Source: Devosia nanyangense (GTDB lineage: Bacteria > Pseudomonadota > Alphaproteobacteria > Rhizobiales > Devosiaceae). From it: a DNA stretch of 64,000 bases. The stretch lies in the NCBI GenBank assembly GCA_016213505.1, contig JACRAF010000022.1, forward strand, positions 62,001 through 126,000, written 5' to 3'. A model generated the notes under the pieces. It worked only from the letters and a program-made list of their open reading frames with translations. It was not told the DNA's origin and made no database searches. Shown one piece after another: positions 42,711 through 55,298 of the stretch (positions are counted from its first letter, which is position 1; each line of letters starts with the position of its first letter). The position numbers and the translations under genes were made by a program.

Positions 42711-44261
42711 TCAGCTGGCCTTCGTGGTCTCGAACTTCCTGAACACCGGCTCGGGCGGCGGCAGTGGGGTAGCCGCCTTGACGCCCGAATCCGGATCGAG
42801 CGCATGGGCCAGCGTCCGCTCACTCTGACGGACGGCGAGCAGGTCCAGCACCTTGGCCGCCGCGGTCGGGACAAAGGGTTGCGCCGCGATGGCGGCGCGG
42901 CGCAGCACGTCGGCGGTGGTCGCCAGGACGGCGCCCATGCGCGCCATGTCGGACTTGAGTCCCCACGGCGCCTGTTCGGCGAAATAGAGGTTGGCCGTGC
43001 TCAGCGCGGCGATCAGTTCGGCGGTCGCCTCGTGCAACTGCTCGGTGACCATCGCCTCTTCCATCCGGCTGATCGCGGCGATGGTCTCGGCGACAATCTT
43101 GTTGTCCTCGCCCGATCCCGCCTGCCGCGGCGGCATCTGCCCACCGAAGTTCTTGGCGATCATGGTCAGCGAGCGCTGCGCCAGATTGCCGAAATTGTTG
43201 GCGAGATCGGCGTTGTTGCGCAGGATGAACTTCTCCCGCCCCCAGTCGCCGTCCTGCCCCCAGGAAATCTCGCGCAGGCAGTAGAAGCGCACCGGATCGG
43301 CGCCGAATTCGTCGACCAGGCCGAACGGATCGACGACATTGCCGAGGGATTTCGACATCTTCTTGCCCTCGGAGGTGAGGAAGCCGTGGGCGAAGATGCG
43401 TCCCGGCAGCCGCAGCCCGGCGCTCATCAGAAAGGCCGGCCAATAGACCGTGTGGAAGCGGATGATGTCCTTGCCGATGACGTGGAGATCAGCCGGCCAG
43501 AATTTCTGGAACTGCGTTCCTGTGTCGTCGGGGAAACCGACGCCGGTGATGTAGTTGGTGAGTGCATCGATCCACACATACATGACATGACCGGGCACGT
43601 CCGGAACGGGGATACCCCAGTCGAACGTCGTTCTGGAAATCGACACGTCATCGAGCCCGCGGCTCACGAACGAGACGATCTCGTTGCGCCGTTCCTTGGG
43701 GGCGATGAAATCCGCATTGTCCTCGTAGAGCCTCAGCAGCCGGTCCTGGAACGCCGAGAGCCGGAAGAAATAGCTCGGCTCCTCGACCCAGGTGGCTTCG
43801 GCGCCGGAGGGCGCGAGCTTCCTGCCGTCGGGGGCGGTGGTCAGCTCGCTCTCGTCGAAATAGGCCTCGTCGCGCACCGAGTACCAGCCCTGGTAGGTCG
43901 ACTGGTAGATGTCGCCGGCCGCTTCCATACGCCGCCAGATCTCCTGGCTCGCCGCGTGGTGGCGGGGTTCGGTGGTACGGATGAAATCGTCGTTCGAGAC
44001 GTCGAGGACCCTGGCGAGGTCCTTGAACCGCGCCGAATTGCGGTCGGCGAGCGCCCGGGTGGTCATCCCCAGGGTGTGAGCGGTCTGCACCATCTTGAGG
44101 CCGTGCTCGTCGGTGCCGGTGAGGAAATACACCTCCCTGCCCTCGATCCGCCGCCAGCGGGCGATGGCGTCGGTCGCAACCATCTCGTAGGCGTGCCCGA
44201 TATGCGGGTCGCCGTTGGGATAAGCGATGGCGGTGGTGACGTAATAGGCGTTCCGGGTCAT
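42711..44261 (-). CDS. metG: Methionyl-tRNA synthetase
   Basis: 516 residues, class I synthetase. HIGH-type motif in YPNGDPHIGHAYEM near residue 20 and KMSKS in EGKKMSKSLGN, with the Met-pocket WIDALTNYI. The short form without a C-terminal tRNA-binding (EMAP) domain and without the zinc cysteines of the E. coli enzyme is usual in this class of bacteria. ATG 44261 overlaps the holB stop (ATGA). Confidence 0.95.
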   Translation of the reverse strand: MTRNAYYVTTAIAYPNGDPHIGHAYEMVATDAIARWRRIEGREVYFLTGTDEHGLKMVQTAHTLGMTTRALADRNSARFKDLARVLDVSNDDFIRTTEPRHHAASQEIWRRMEAAGDIYQSTYQGWYSVRDEAYFDESELTTAPDGRKLAPSGAEATWVEEPSYFFRLSAFQDRLLRLYEDNADFIAPKERRNEIVSFVSRGLDDVSISRTTFDWGIPVPDVPGHVMYVWIDALTNYITGVGFPDDTGTQFQKFWPADLHVIGKDIIRFHTVYWPAFLMSAGLRLPGRIFAHGFLTSEGKKMSKSLGNVVDPFGLVDEFGADPVRFYCLREISWGQDGDWGREKFILRNNADLANNFGNLAQRSLTMIAKNFGGQMPPRQAGSGEDNKIVAETIAAISRMEEAMVTEQLHEATAELIAALSTANLYFAEQAPWGLKSDMARMGAVLATTADVLRRAAIAAQPFVPTAAAKVLDLLAVRQSERTLAHALDPDSGVKAATPLPPPEPVFRKFETTKAS

Positions 44262-45283
44262 CGGGCTTCGGTCAATGAGAGATGGGACTGGGCGTGCCGC
44301 CTGATCGCGTCGAGGATCGAGATCAGCGTCTGCCGCGCGTCGAGGTTGTATTCCTCGGCGTCGGCAAACAGGGCGGTGGCCTTGTCCCATAGCCCACTGA
44401 CGGAGGCAAGCCGGGCCTTGGCGCCACTCATGGCCGCGGCGCGGGCTTCTGTAGCGATCCAGTCGAGCAGCATCTCCCGCCCGAAGGCGAAGGCGGCGCC
44501 CTCCTTGTCGGCGGCGAGAATGTCGGCGATGCCCAGATGGACGCTCGCCGCGCCGTTCGCCGGGGCGCGCAGCCAGCCCTGCAGCGCCACGAGGCCCTTG
44601 TCGTCGCCCAGCGCCAGCGCCTCGAAGCCGCGGCGGGGCCGGCCGGCGGCCAGCTCGACCGCGTGCCCGACGCCAGGGGCCTCCCCCAGCACAGCGCGGA
44701 CATCGGCATCGCTCAGCGGCCGCAGGGCCACCGGCTGGCAGCGCGACTTGATGGTCGGCAGCAGTCCGCCCGGCCGGTGCGAGATCAGGAGAAACAGCGT
44801 CTCGGGCGGCGGTTCCTCGAGGATTTTGAGGAGCGCGTTGGCCGAGGACGGATTGCAGTCGTCGATCGAGTCCACGATGACGACGCGGAAACCGGCGCGC
44901 CCGCGCGTCATCCGCGATTCCTCGATCAGGCCGCGCACCTCCTCGACCCGGATCGCGGTGTAGAAGCCCCGGCCGGTGTCGCGCGCTGCCTTGCGCAGAA
45001 CCCGCAGGTTCGGATAGGCGCCGGCCGCGACCTGCGCCGCAATGTGGGCTGGGCTCTCGTCGCCGGTGCGGGCGAACACGGTCCGGGCGATGTCGAAAGC
45101 CAGGGTCGCCTTGCCGATGCCGCGCGGCCCGTGCAGCAGGATGCCCCCGGGCAGGCGCGCCGCATCGAGCGCTGCCAGCACCCCAGCGCGCGCCTCTGCA
45201 TGACCGACCACCGCGCTGCGGCTCTCGGGCAGCTCTATGCCGGCAAGCTGGTCGGGCTCCCGGACGTCGTCGTCGTCGCTCAC
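44258..45283 (-). CDS. holB: DNA polymerase III delta-prime subunit
   Basis: 341 residues, clamp-loader AAA+ fold. LLHGPRGIGKATLAFDIAR is a degenerate Walker A, as expected for delta-prime; VVIVDSIDDCNPSSANALLKILEEPPP and SHRPGGLLPTIKSRCQ (sensor 1 and the SRC motif) are clear. It loads the beta clamp with the gamma/tau complex. Start GTG 45283 overlaps the tmk stop by four bases. Confidence 0.92.
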   Translation of the reverse strand: MSDDDDVREPDQLAGIELPESRSAVVGHAEARAGVLAALDAARLPGGILLHGPRGIGKATLAFDIARTVFARTGDESPAHIAAQVAAGAYPNLRVLRKAARDTGRGFYTAIRVEEVRGLIEESRMTRGRAGFRVVIVDSIDDCNPSSANALLKILEEPPPETLFLLISHRPGGLLPTIKSRCQPVALRPLSDADVRAVLGEAPGVGHAVELAAGRPRRGFEALALGDDKGLVALQGWLRAPANGAASVHLGIADILAADKEGAAFAFGREMLLDWIATEARAAAMSGAKARLASVSGLWDKATALFADAEEYNLDARQTLISILDAIRRHAQSHLSLTEAR

Positions 45284-45963
45284 GCCAGCTGCTCGGCGGC
45301 AAGTTCGGGGAAGCGGCGGGTGATGACGTCCCAGATTTCCTGCTCGAGCGCGTCTTCGCTCTGGCCGGCGGGGATGATGACGCAGCGATCGGCATGGTTC
45401 CTGGCGATGGCGAGGAAGGCCTCGCGCAGCCGGCGGTGCCAATCGAGGTCTTCCTTCTCGAAGCGATCGCCGGTGTCGACGAGCGCCGCCTCGGTCTCGC
45501 GCTCGAGCACCCGGCGGAAGGCGGCCTCGGGGTCCATGTCGAGGACGATCGTCAGGTCGGGCGTGTGACCGTTGAGGGCGAGGATTTCGAGCGCGTCGAT
45601 CAGTTTCACATCGACCCCGCCGGTCAGGCCCTGATAGGCGCGCGTCGAGTCCGAGAAGCGGTCGGAAATTACCCAGCGGCCGGACTCGAGATTGGGTGCG
45701 ATGAGCTGGTTGACGTGGTCGAGCCGGGCAGCCGCGAACAGCACGGCCTCCGCCCCGGGGCCCCACAGCTCCGACCGGCCCTGCAGGATGAAGGCGCGGA
45801 TCGCCTCGGCCTTGGGCGTGCCGCCGGGTTCGCGCGTCCGGACGGCGGGGATGGACTGCCGGCTCAGGGCACCCACCAGGCGCTTGACCTGCGTCGACTT
45901 GCCGACCCCCTCGCCGCCCTCGAAGGTGATGAAGCGAGCTGCTCTGCTTGACCGATCGAGCAT
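45280..45963 (-). CDS. tmk: Thymidylate kinase
   Basis: 227 residues. P-loop FEGGEGVGKSTQ, DR.. motif SDRFSDSTRAYQG, REPGGTPKAE and the LID region EKEDLDWHRRLREAF are diagnostic. It converts dTMP to dTDP. ATG 45963 overlaps the carboxypeptidase stop by one base. Confidence 0.95.
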   Translation of the reverse strand: MLDRSSRAARFITFEGGEGVGKSTQVKRLVGALSRQSIPAVRTREPGGTPKAEAIRAFILQGRSELWGPGAEAVLFAAARLDHVNQLIAPNLESGRWVISDRFSDSTRAYQGLTGGVDVKLIDALEILALNGHTPDLTIVLDMDPEAAFRRVLERETEAALVDTGDRFEKEDLDWHRRLREAFLAIARNHADRCVIIPAGQSEDALEQEIWDVITRRFPELAAEQLA

Positions 45964-47123
45964 CAGGGCAGCCAGCCCAGCAGCAATTGTTTGGCGGCGT
46001 CGGTCGAGCGGCGGACGAGATCGCCCTCCTCGACCGTCTCGGCCGCATAGAGCGGGGTCTGCTGCACCAGCGTGTCGCCGCAGAAGATATTCAGTTTGCC
46101 GATCTCCTGGCCCTGCTGCACCGGCGGGCGCAGCGGTCCTTTGTAGGTGACGGTCGCCGTCGGGCAATTCTCCGCGCCCTTAGGCACGAAAAGATCGATC
46201 TTGTCCCGGCCGACCAGACCGACGCTGGGCTTGGTGCCGCCGAACACATTGGCATAGGCGACCACCTTGTCCTTGGCATAGACCGGGATCAGCTCGAAGC
46301 CGCGCATGCCCCAGGTGATGAGCTTGCGCGCCTCCTCGGTGCGCTCCTTCATCGAGGCCAGGCCGTGGAGGACCGCGATCAGCCGGCGGCCGTCATTGGG
46401 CGCCGAGACCACCTCGCCGTAGCCCGCCTCGTCAGTGTGGCCGGTCTTGAGGCCGTCCACGCCGATGCCGATTTCGAGCAGCGAGTTGCGGTTCATCTGG
46501 CGGATATTGTTCCAGGTGAATTCGGGGATCGAAAAGATCGGATAGAATTCCGGGAACGTCGCAATGATGTAGCGCGACAGCAGCGCCAGGTCGCGCGCCG
46601 ACGAATACTGGTTCGGGTCCGGCAAGCCGGTGGAGTTGGTGAAATGCGAGCCGCCGAGCCCGATCTGCTTGGCCAGCTGGTTCTCGATCTTGGCAAAAGT
46701 CTGCTCGGTGCCGCCGATGCCCTCGGCGAGGGCGATCGCCGCGTCGTTGCCCGACTGGATGATCACGGATTTGACCAGGTCCTCGACCCGGATCTTCGAG
46801 TTGAGTTCGGCGAACATGGTCGAGCCGCCCGAAGCCGCGCCGCCGTCGCGCCAGGCGTGTTCGGAGATGAAGAACTCATCGTCGAGGCTGAGCTTGTGCT
46901 GCTGCAGGTAGGTAAAGACCACCGCCAGCGTCATCAGCTTGGCCATGCTGGCCGGCTCGAGCTTCTCGTCGGCGTCCTTGCTGAACAGGATCGTGCCGGA
47001 CTCGTGGTCCATCAGCACGGCGAACTTCGCCTTGGTCTCGAATTCCTGCGCCAGAACCGGAACGGCCGAAGCCAGCGCCGCAAGGCACGCCAGCACTGCT
47101 AAGCCGAGGCGAAAGCGCATCAT
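45963..47123 (-). CDS. D-alanyl-D-alanine carboxypeptidase (PBP5/6 type)
   Basis: 386 residues, exported (basic start, hydrophobic core, cleavage near PVLAQEF). The serine-peptidase motifs are SMAKLM (SxxK), SGN and KTGHTDEAGYG (KTG). The C-terminal domain lacks an obvious amphipathic anchor similar to E. coli PBP5, but KQLLLGWLP is weakly amphipathic. It trims the terminal D-Ala of peptidoglycan stem peptides. ATG 47123 chosen; ATG 47120 follows at once. Lies 36 bases after rlpA. Confidence 0.92.
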   Translation of the reverse strand: MMRFRLGLAVLACLAALASAVPVLAQEFETKAKFAVLMDHESGTILFSKDADEKLEPASMAKLMTLAVVFTYLQQHKLSLDDEFFISEHAWRDGGAASGGSTMFAELNSKIRVEDLVKSVIIQSGNDAAIALAEGIGGTEQTFAKIENQLAKQIGLGGSHFTNSTGLPDPNQYSSARDLALLSRYIIATFPEFYPIFSIPEFTWNNIRQMNRNSLLEIGIGVDGLKTGHTDEAGYGEVVSAPNDGRRLIAVLHGLASMKERTEEARKLITWGMRGFELIPVYAKDKVVAYANVFGGTKPSVGLVGRDKIDLFVPKGAENCPTATVTYKGPLRPPVQQGQEIGKLNIFCGDTLVQQTPLYAAETVEEGDLVRRSTDAAKQLLLGWLP

Positions 47124-47159
47124 TCCAAACCAGTGTGCGCCGCCGCGGCGCAAGACCGA

Positions 47160-48224
47160 CTAATAGAGAACTATGTCGGTGAGGCCAAGTTGCCGCGCGA
47201 GCGACACCACGTCGGCGCGAGCGACCCCCGGCTTAAGATGGGTCAATGTCAAACGTGTGGCCGAATGATCGCCGATCCGGACCGTTTCTTCGTCGACGGC
47301 GCCCAAAAGAGCGAACTGCTCGGCGATCGAAGTTGCCGCCACCTGGTCGGCGAAGACTCCCAGTTCGAGCCTGAGCTTGCGTGCATCGTCGTCGACCGAG
47401 TTTCTCCATTCCTCGAGCGCGCCGGGGCGGGTCGCCATGGCATTGGCGGCCTCGATGGCGCCATTGACGGTGGCATCGCCGGTCTCGGCATAGCCGAACA
47501 GCCCGATGATGTCGCCGATGAGCCCGCCCGAGAACGGATCACGGCCGGTCGGCCTCGAAGGCGCCGGTGCCGGCGGCGGCGGTGTTTCGAGCATCGCAAT
47601 GCGGGTGTCGCCCAGCGCCTCCATGCGGGTGGTGGTGTTGAGCGAGGCCATCAGCATGCGGTTGTCGTCGCCATTGAGCGGCGCCGGCCCGACATAGCGG
47701 ATTTCGATCTGGGCGCTGCCCCGGTTCATGAAGCCGAGCACCTGCGCGGTCTCGTAGGACAAATCGGCGACCCGACCCTGCATGTAGGGGCCGCGATCGT
47801 TGATCCGCACCATCACCGAGCGGCCGTTTTCGAGATTGGTGACGCGGGCGTAGGACGGCACCGGCAGCACCGGGCTCGCCGCGGTGAGATAGTAGGCGCC
47901 GAAGATTTCGCCGTTGGCAGTGCGGCGGCCGTGGAAATCCTGCCCGTACCACGAGGCTTCGCCGCGGGCGACGTAGCCGGGGCCCTCGACCGGCGTGTAG
48001 GTCACGCCGCGCACCGTATAGGGCTTGCCGGGGAGATAGCGCCCGCCACCGCGCGGCGGATATTTCGCCTTGGTGACGCGCGGCGACACGGCGACGCCGA
48101 ATTCCTTCGAGGTGAAGGCGGCGCGCTTGACGTGGGAGCCCGAATTGCTGGCGCAGGCGGCGAGCACGGGCACGATGAGCAGTGTCAGCGCCAAAAGGCG
48201 CCAGCCGCGAAAATTGAGACCCAA
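47160..48224 (-). CDS. rlpA: RlpA-like lipoprotein, septal lytic transglycosylase
   Basis: 354 residues. Lipobox LAACASN near residue 24 marks a lipoprotein. A double-psi beta-barrel domain follows: GEASWYGQDFHGRRTANGE, LTAASPVLPVPSYARVTN and VMVRINDRGPY, with the catalytic Asp in NDRGPY. The C-terminus (ARKLRLELGVFADQVAATSI...) resembles a degenerate SPOR domain. The start is TTG 48224, with GAGG seven bases upstream. Heads the rlpA-dac-tmk-holB-metG-tatD block. Confidence 0.88.
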   Translation of the reverse strand: MGLNFRGWRLLALTLLIVPVLAACASNSGSHVKRAAFTSKEFGVAVSPRVTKAKYPPRGGGRYLPGKPYTVRGVTYTPVEGPGYVARGEASWYGQDFHGRRTANGEIFGAYYLTAASPVLPVPSYARVTNLENGRSVMVRINDRGPYMQGRVADLSYETAQVLGFMNRGSAQIEIRYVGPAPLNGDDNRMLMASLNTTTRMEALGDTRIAMLETPPPPAPAPSRPTGRDPFSGGLIGDIIGLFGYAETGDATVNGAIEAANAMATRPGALEEWRNSVDDDARKLRLELGVFADQVAATSIAEQFALLGAVDEETVRIGDHSATRLTLTHLKPGVARADVVSLARQLGLTDIVLY

Positions 48225-48335
48225 CCCTGCACCTCAGGCAATAGACGCGGCAATTTACAGGAGCCGCACCGGCTTTCGGGCAATCAAGCGGATCGTGGTT
48301 GAGTCCGGGTTAATTTGAGTGAAATTGCAGGGACG

Positions 48336-49028
48336 TCAGTCCGCTGCCCATTGCCTGAGGGCGGCGTTCACCGCGGCAGAATCCTCCAGGAGCGCGAGAT
48401 GGCCGGCCCTCGGGATGACCACCAGGCGGCTCCCGGCGATGCCGGCGTGCATCTCCCCGGCGGCGTCGGGCGGCGTGATCTGGTCCCCCTCGCCGACGAC
48501 GATGAGGGTCGGCACGGCAATCGCCGCAAGTCCGGGCCGGGAATCCGGACGGTCGATGATCGCCTGCTGCTGGCGGACATAGGTCTCCGGTCCGTTGGCT
48601 TCGGCCATGGCGCGGTGGATGGAATAGAGCCGCGAATTGTCGAGGTTTTCCGGGTGCACCGAATTGGGGAAGGATTGCTCGACGGCGAGGCCGAACTTGC
48701 CCGCGCTGGCGAGCGCCATACGCCGTCTGCGGTTCTCGATCGCCTCCGCCGGGTCCGGCCGGGCGGAGGTGTCGAGCAGCGCCAGTCGGCTGACCCGCTC
48801 CGACGCCTGGCGCAGAATCTCGAACGCGATGTAGCCGCCCATCGAGAAGCCGACGAGCGCAAAGCGCGGAGGCGCGGCGGCGAGAATGGCCCTCGCGATG
48901 CCCGCGACGCCGTCGCCGTCCCGGTGGTTGGCGATGGTCACCGGGCCGAACGGCCAGAGAGCCTCGGTGGCCGGAACATAGACCCGCGCATCGCAGTTGA
49001 GGCCGGGGATCAAGAGGAAGGGCGTCAT
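48336..49028 (-). CDS. Alpha/beta hydrolase
   Basis: 230 residues. Nucleophile elbow GFSMGGY (Ser at about residue 73), acid in VGEGDQITPP and catalytic His in PRAGHLALLED. A typical soluble esterase/lipase-like or proline-iminopeptidase-like hydrolase; substrate unknown. ATG 49028 opens the conserved FLLIPGLNCD; extension upstream is unlikely. Monocistronic on the minus strand, divergent from metH. Confidence 0.85.
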   Translation of the reverse strand: MTPFLLIPGLNCDARVYVPATEALWPFGPVTIANHRDGDGVAGIARAILAAAPPRFALVGFSMGGYIAFEILRQASERVSRLALLDTSARPDPAEAIENRRRRMALASAGKFGLAVEQSFPNSVHPENLDNSRLYSIHRAMAEANGPETYVRQQQAIIDRPDSRPGLAAIAVPTLIVVGEGDQITPPDAAGEMHAGIAGSRLVVIPRAGHLALLEDSAAVNAALRQWAAD

Positions 49029-49104
49029 GACAGTCCGTGGAAAGGTGTTTCTCCCCGCATGCCTAGCGCAAAAAACCGTGACTTGTCCGGCCTCTGGCAA
49101 TCAC

Positions 49105-49120
49105 ATAAAGATATCTTTAT
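49105..49120. promoter_or_regulatory. Perfect 16-bp palindrome upstream of metH, SahR-like operator
   Basis: ATAAAGATATCTTTAT is a perfect palindrome 65 bp before the metH ATG, in an otherwise GC-rich gap. AT-rich palindromes of this look are the sites of the ArsR-family, SAH-responsive repressor SahR on methionine-cycle genes in proteobacteria. No sahR gene is in the window. Confidence 0.6.
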
Positions 49121-49185
49121 ATCCCATCCCGTAGCGTCGACTGCGCGACCGGCCTGTTGCCATCGCCAAGGACCAAGACACCATC

Positions 49186-52919
<3,734 letters not shown>

Positions 52920-52920
<1 letters not shown>

Positions 52921-53285
52921 TGGCGACGCCGTTCGATAGGGCCAGTTCGTCCATCCCGGTGACCGTCGTCACCACGCTCGGCGCGGAGCGCTATGCCGAC
53001 CCGGGCGCCACGGTGCTGCGGCTCGACCCGGCGCTGCACGAGCACGAGCCGGGCAGCGAGTGCGTCGCCTGCGCGGCGCGCGGCGATATCCGCGCGATGC
53101 TGTTCGACCTGCTGCAGGCCTCGCGGCAGCCGGGGAGCAATCCGGTGCTGTCGGTGGTGGTCGATGCCTCGAGGCTCGACGATCCGAAGCCGTTGATCGA
53201 TCGGCTGGAACGGGGCGTGGTCCCGGCCTTCGGGCTTCGCGACCACACCGTGGCGCGGAGCTTCCATCTCAGCCGGATCATCTAG
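52920..53285 (+). CDS. Small CobW-like protein without a P-loop
   Basis: 121 residues, ATG overlapping the metH stop (TGATG). It follows the CobW/COG0523 plan in miniature: IPVTVVTTLGAERY aligns with the P-loop region but lacks the GKT residues, and ECVACAARGDIRAMLFDLL aligns with the metal-binding CxCC stretch, keeping CVAC. SVVVDASRLDDPKPLIDRL aligns with the ETSGLADPAPV switch region. GTP hydrolysis is therefore unlikely; metal or partner binding may remain. Coupling to the B12 enzyme MetH suggests a helper role in cobalamin or metal supply. Its 3' end is repeated 849 bp further on. Confidence 0.65.
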
Positions 53286-53289
53286 GCTT
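53214..53289 (+). repeat. Direct repeat, copy 1 (3' end of the cobW-like gene)
   Basis: Seventy-six bases spanning the last 23 codons and stop of the cobW-like gene. They align without gaps to 54063-54138, with 11 mismatches by my count, mostly at silent positions. The two copies bracket the TrmH-type gene. Confidence 0.8.
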
Positions 53290-53348
53290 ACGCCGCGGAT
53301 TTGCCTGGGCTATGGAGGCTGACGATCGACGTGGGAGAACCATCCAGG

Positions 53349-54017
53349 ATGGCCGCTGAAGAACCAAATTTGGTCACGGAAGACACAAAACCGCGGGCAT
53401 CTGTCCGTAAGCGCGCAAACGAGATCAAGCCGTTTCGCTGCAAGAACCTGATCGCTGTGCTCGAGAACCCGACCGATATGATCAATATCGGAACGGTGAT
53501 CCGGAACGTCAACGCGTTGGGCGTCGAGAAGGTCTACGTGGTCGATACGCGCCGGTCCCTGCCTGACGACTGGCAAGATCTGCGGGAGAGAAGGACTGCT
53601 TCGAAGACCTCGGTGTCCGCCGTGAAATGGACCTTCGTGCGGCGCTTCGACAGCACCGAAGAGTGTTTCGCCCATCTGGAAAGAAAAGGGTTCACGTCGA
53701 TCGTCACTTCGCCTCACGTGAAGGGTAAGGCCAGCATCTTCCTGCATGAGGGCGACTACACAGCCTATACCAAGCTCGCCGTCTGGTTTGGGAGCGAAGC
53801 AACCGGCATCAGCGATCTCGCCGTCGAACGGAGCGAGATGTGCATATCCGTACCGATGTTCGGCATGATCGAAAGCCTGAACCTCGGAACGAGTTCCGGA
53901 ATCGTGCTGTACGAGGTCGCAAAGCAAAGGCGCGAATACCAAAGCAAATATCGAAAGCGGAACCAGAGGGGGCAGCGCGCAAACCCCTTGCCCACGACCA
54001 TTGGCCCGAAGGTGTAG
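53349..54017 (+). CDS. SpoU/TrmH-family RNA 2'-O-methyltransferase
   Basis: 222 residues. The three SpoU motifs are present: NPTDMINIGTVIRNVNALGV, FGSEATGIS and SVPMFGMIESLNLGTSSGI, the last with variant SLN. It methylates the ribose of a tRNA or rRNA nucleotide using S-adenosylmethionine. The SPOUT knot is complete and the basic C-terminus may bind RNA. Base use is visibly more A/T-rich than in the neighbours, and it lies inside a block bounded by direct repeats, so it was probably acquired. ATG 53349 starts after CCAGG; earlier starts are possible. Confidence 0.83.
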   Translation: MAAEEPNLVTEDTKPRASVRKRANEIKPFRCKNLIAVLENPTDMINIGTVIRNVNALGVEKVYVVDTRRSLPDDWQDLRERRTASKTSVSAVKWTFVRRFDSTEECFAHLERKGFTSIVTSPHVKGKASIFLHEGDYTAYTKLAVWFGSEATGISDLAVERSEMCISVPMFGMIESLNLGTSSGIVLYEVAKQRREYQSKYRKRNQRGQRANPLPTTIGPKV

Positions 54018-54033
54018 TTCGGCGCTTTGAAGG

Positions 54034-54062
54034 TTAAGGTGTCAGGTCCTTCGGCGGCACAA
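54034..54062 (-). pseudogene. Relic of a folD 3' end
   Basis: On the minus strand these bases read LVPPKDLTP followed by TAA, identical at protein level to the last nine residues of FolD encoded at 55299. Nucleotides differ at several silent positions, so it is not a copy of the local gene. It abuts the cobW-like relic directly. Confidence 0.65.
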
Positions 54063-54138
54063 GGCACGATCCCCGCCTTCGGGCTGCGCGACCGCACCGT
54101 GGCGCGGAGCCTTCACCTCAGCCGGGTGATCTAGGCTT
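54063..54138 (+). repeat. Direct repeat, copy 2 (orphan 3' end of a cobW-like gene)
   Basis: Reads in frame as PAFGLRDRTVARSLHLSRVI then TAG, the diverged counterpart of the end of the gene at 52920. It has no start or body. Its stop overlaps the convergent stop of the GGDEF gene, as a native gene end would. Confidence 0.75.
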
Positions 54139-55264
54139 CGGCTCCCACCTCGACTTCGGCGTCTGTCTCCGCCGCGTCGCCGTCGCAGACGACCCGATTC
54201 CGGCCCCGCCGCTTGGCCTCGTAGAGGCACCGGTCGGCCCGATGGACGAGGCTCGCAATGGTGTCATTCGGCTGGAACTGCGCAACGCCGATCGAGGCGG
54301 TGACGCCGCCGAGCACCTCCTCCCCGAGTACAGCGCGGACATCGCCCTCGGCGATGCTGCGGCGCATTCGCTCCGCCACGGTCTGGGCGCCGCCGAGGTC
54401 GGTTCCCGGGAGAACCACGACGAACTCGTCGCCGCCCGTCCGGCCCAGGATATCGGAGTGGCGCGCGGCAACCAGCAAGGCGCGACCGACGAAGCGCAGT
54501 ACCTCGTCGCCAACCTGGTGGCCGTAGGTGTCGTTGAGGGATTTGAAGTGATCGATATCGACCACCGCACAGACAAGCTCGCCACCATTGTTCCGCTGCT
54601 CGACGAGGAGTTGGCTCAGCTCCGCATCGAGACCGGCGCGGTTGGCGAGCCCAGTCAACGGATCGAGGCGCGAACTTGCCTTCGACCGTGCCAGTTCGAC
54701 CCGCGTGATCTGAAGTTCCGCCTCCGCTTCGTCCAGCTCACGAACCAGGCTGGCGTTGGCATGCCGCATCCGCAGGTTGGAGTCCTGCAGCCGCTGCACC
54801 CACTCGCGCAGCAGGCCGGCGTCCGGCTGCTCACCGGCGAAGGCGGCATTGGCGCTCTCGAACGAGGCCGACTGCGCCTCGGAGGCCAGGGTGCTTTCGA
54901 CGATCAGGAGATCGAGGGTGCGCAGCCGGGCCACAATCCGGGCGATCGCCTGCTCGAGCGGCTCGCGTTTCTCGTAAGGAGCGATGAACTCGGCATAGAG
55001 CCGGTCCTCGACGCTGCCGCCGGGCGTGTCGCCCTCCGCGAGGATGTCGTCCATCCGGCCCGAACACATGCCGCGGACGCCCGCGACATAGTCGTAGAGA
55101 AGCCGGTAAAACGCCGGGAGCGGGGCCACCCTGGCCCGCTCCAGCAGGCCGAGCACCGCGTCACCCTGGCTCGCGCCCAAATCGATCGCCGCAAGCGATA
55201 CGGCCAACTGCGTTCCTGCCCCTTGAGCCCCCGCCAGGCTCCCCCGGGCGCCACTCTGACTCAA
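54131..55264 (-). CDS. Diguanylate cyclase (GGDEF domain protein)
   Basis: 377 residues. The C-terminal GGDEF domain is intact: DPLTGLANRAGLD, VDIDHFKSLNDTYGHQVGDE, RTGGDEFVVVLPG (about residue 285) and IGVAQF, so it should make cyclic-di-GMP. A coiled-coil stretch (LRMRHANASLVRELDEAEAE) precedes it. The N-terminal ~170 residues (FYRLLYDYVAGV, MDDILAEGD) form a helical region seen in rhizobial GGDEF proteins. No membrane segment. The start is uncertain: TTG 55264 without a clear Shine-Dalgarno. Confidence 0.88.
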   Translation of the reverse strand: MSQSGARGSLAGAQGAGTQLAVSLAAIDLGASQGDAVLGLLERARVAPLPAFYRLLYDYVAGVRGMCSGRMDDILAEGDTPGGSVEDRLYAEFIAPYEKREPLEQAIARIVARLRTLDLLIVESTLASEAQSASFESANAAFAGEQPDAGLLREWVQRLQDSNLRMRHANASLVRELDEAEAELQITRVELARSKASSRLDPLTGLANRAGLDAELSQLLVEQRNNGGELVCAVVDIDHFKSLNDTYGHQVGDEVLRFVGRALLVAARHSDILGRTGGDEFVVVLPGTDLGGAQTVAERMRRSIAEGDVRAVLGEEVLGGVTASIGVAQFQPNDTIASLVHRADRCLYEAKRRGRNRVVCDGDAAETDAEVEVGAEA

Positions 55265-55298
55265 AATCCGTTTCGAAAGCTGAAACGGCCGGAGAATA

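Noticed and set aside
53301..53348. Extended N-terminus for the TrmH-type gene
   Set aside because: The upstream frame runs through the repeat-flanking sequence with no similarity to the family; ATG 53349 suffices.
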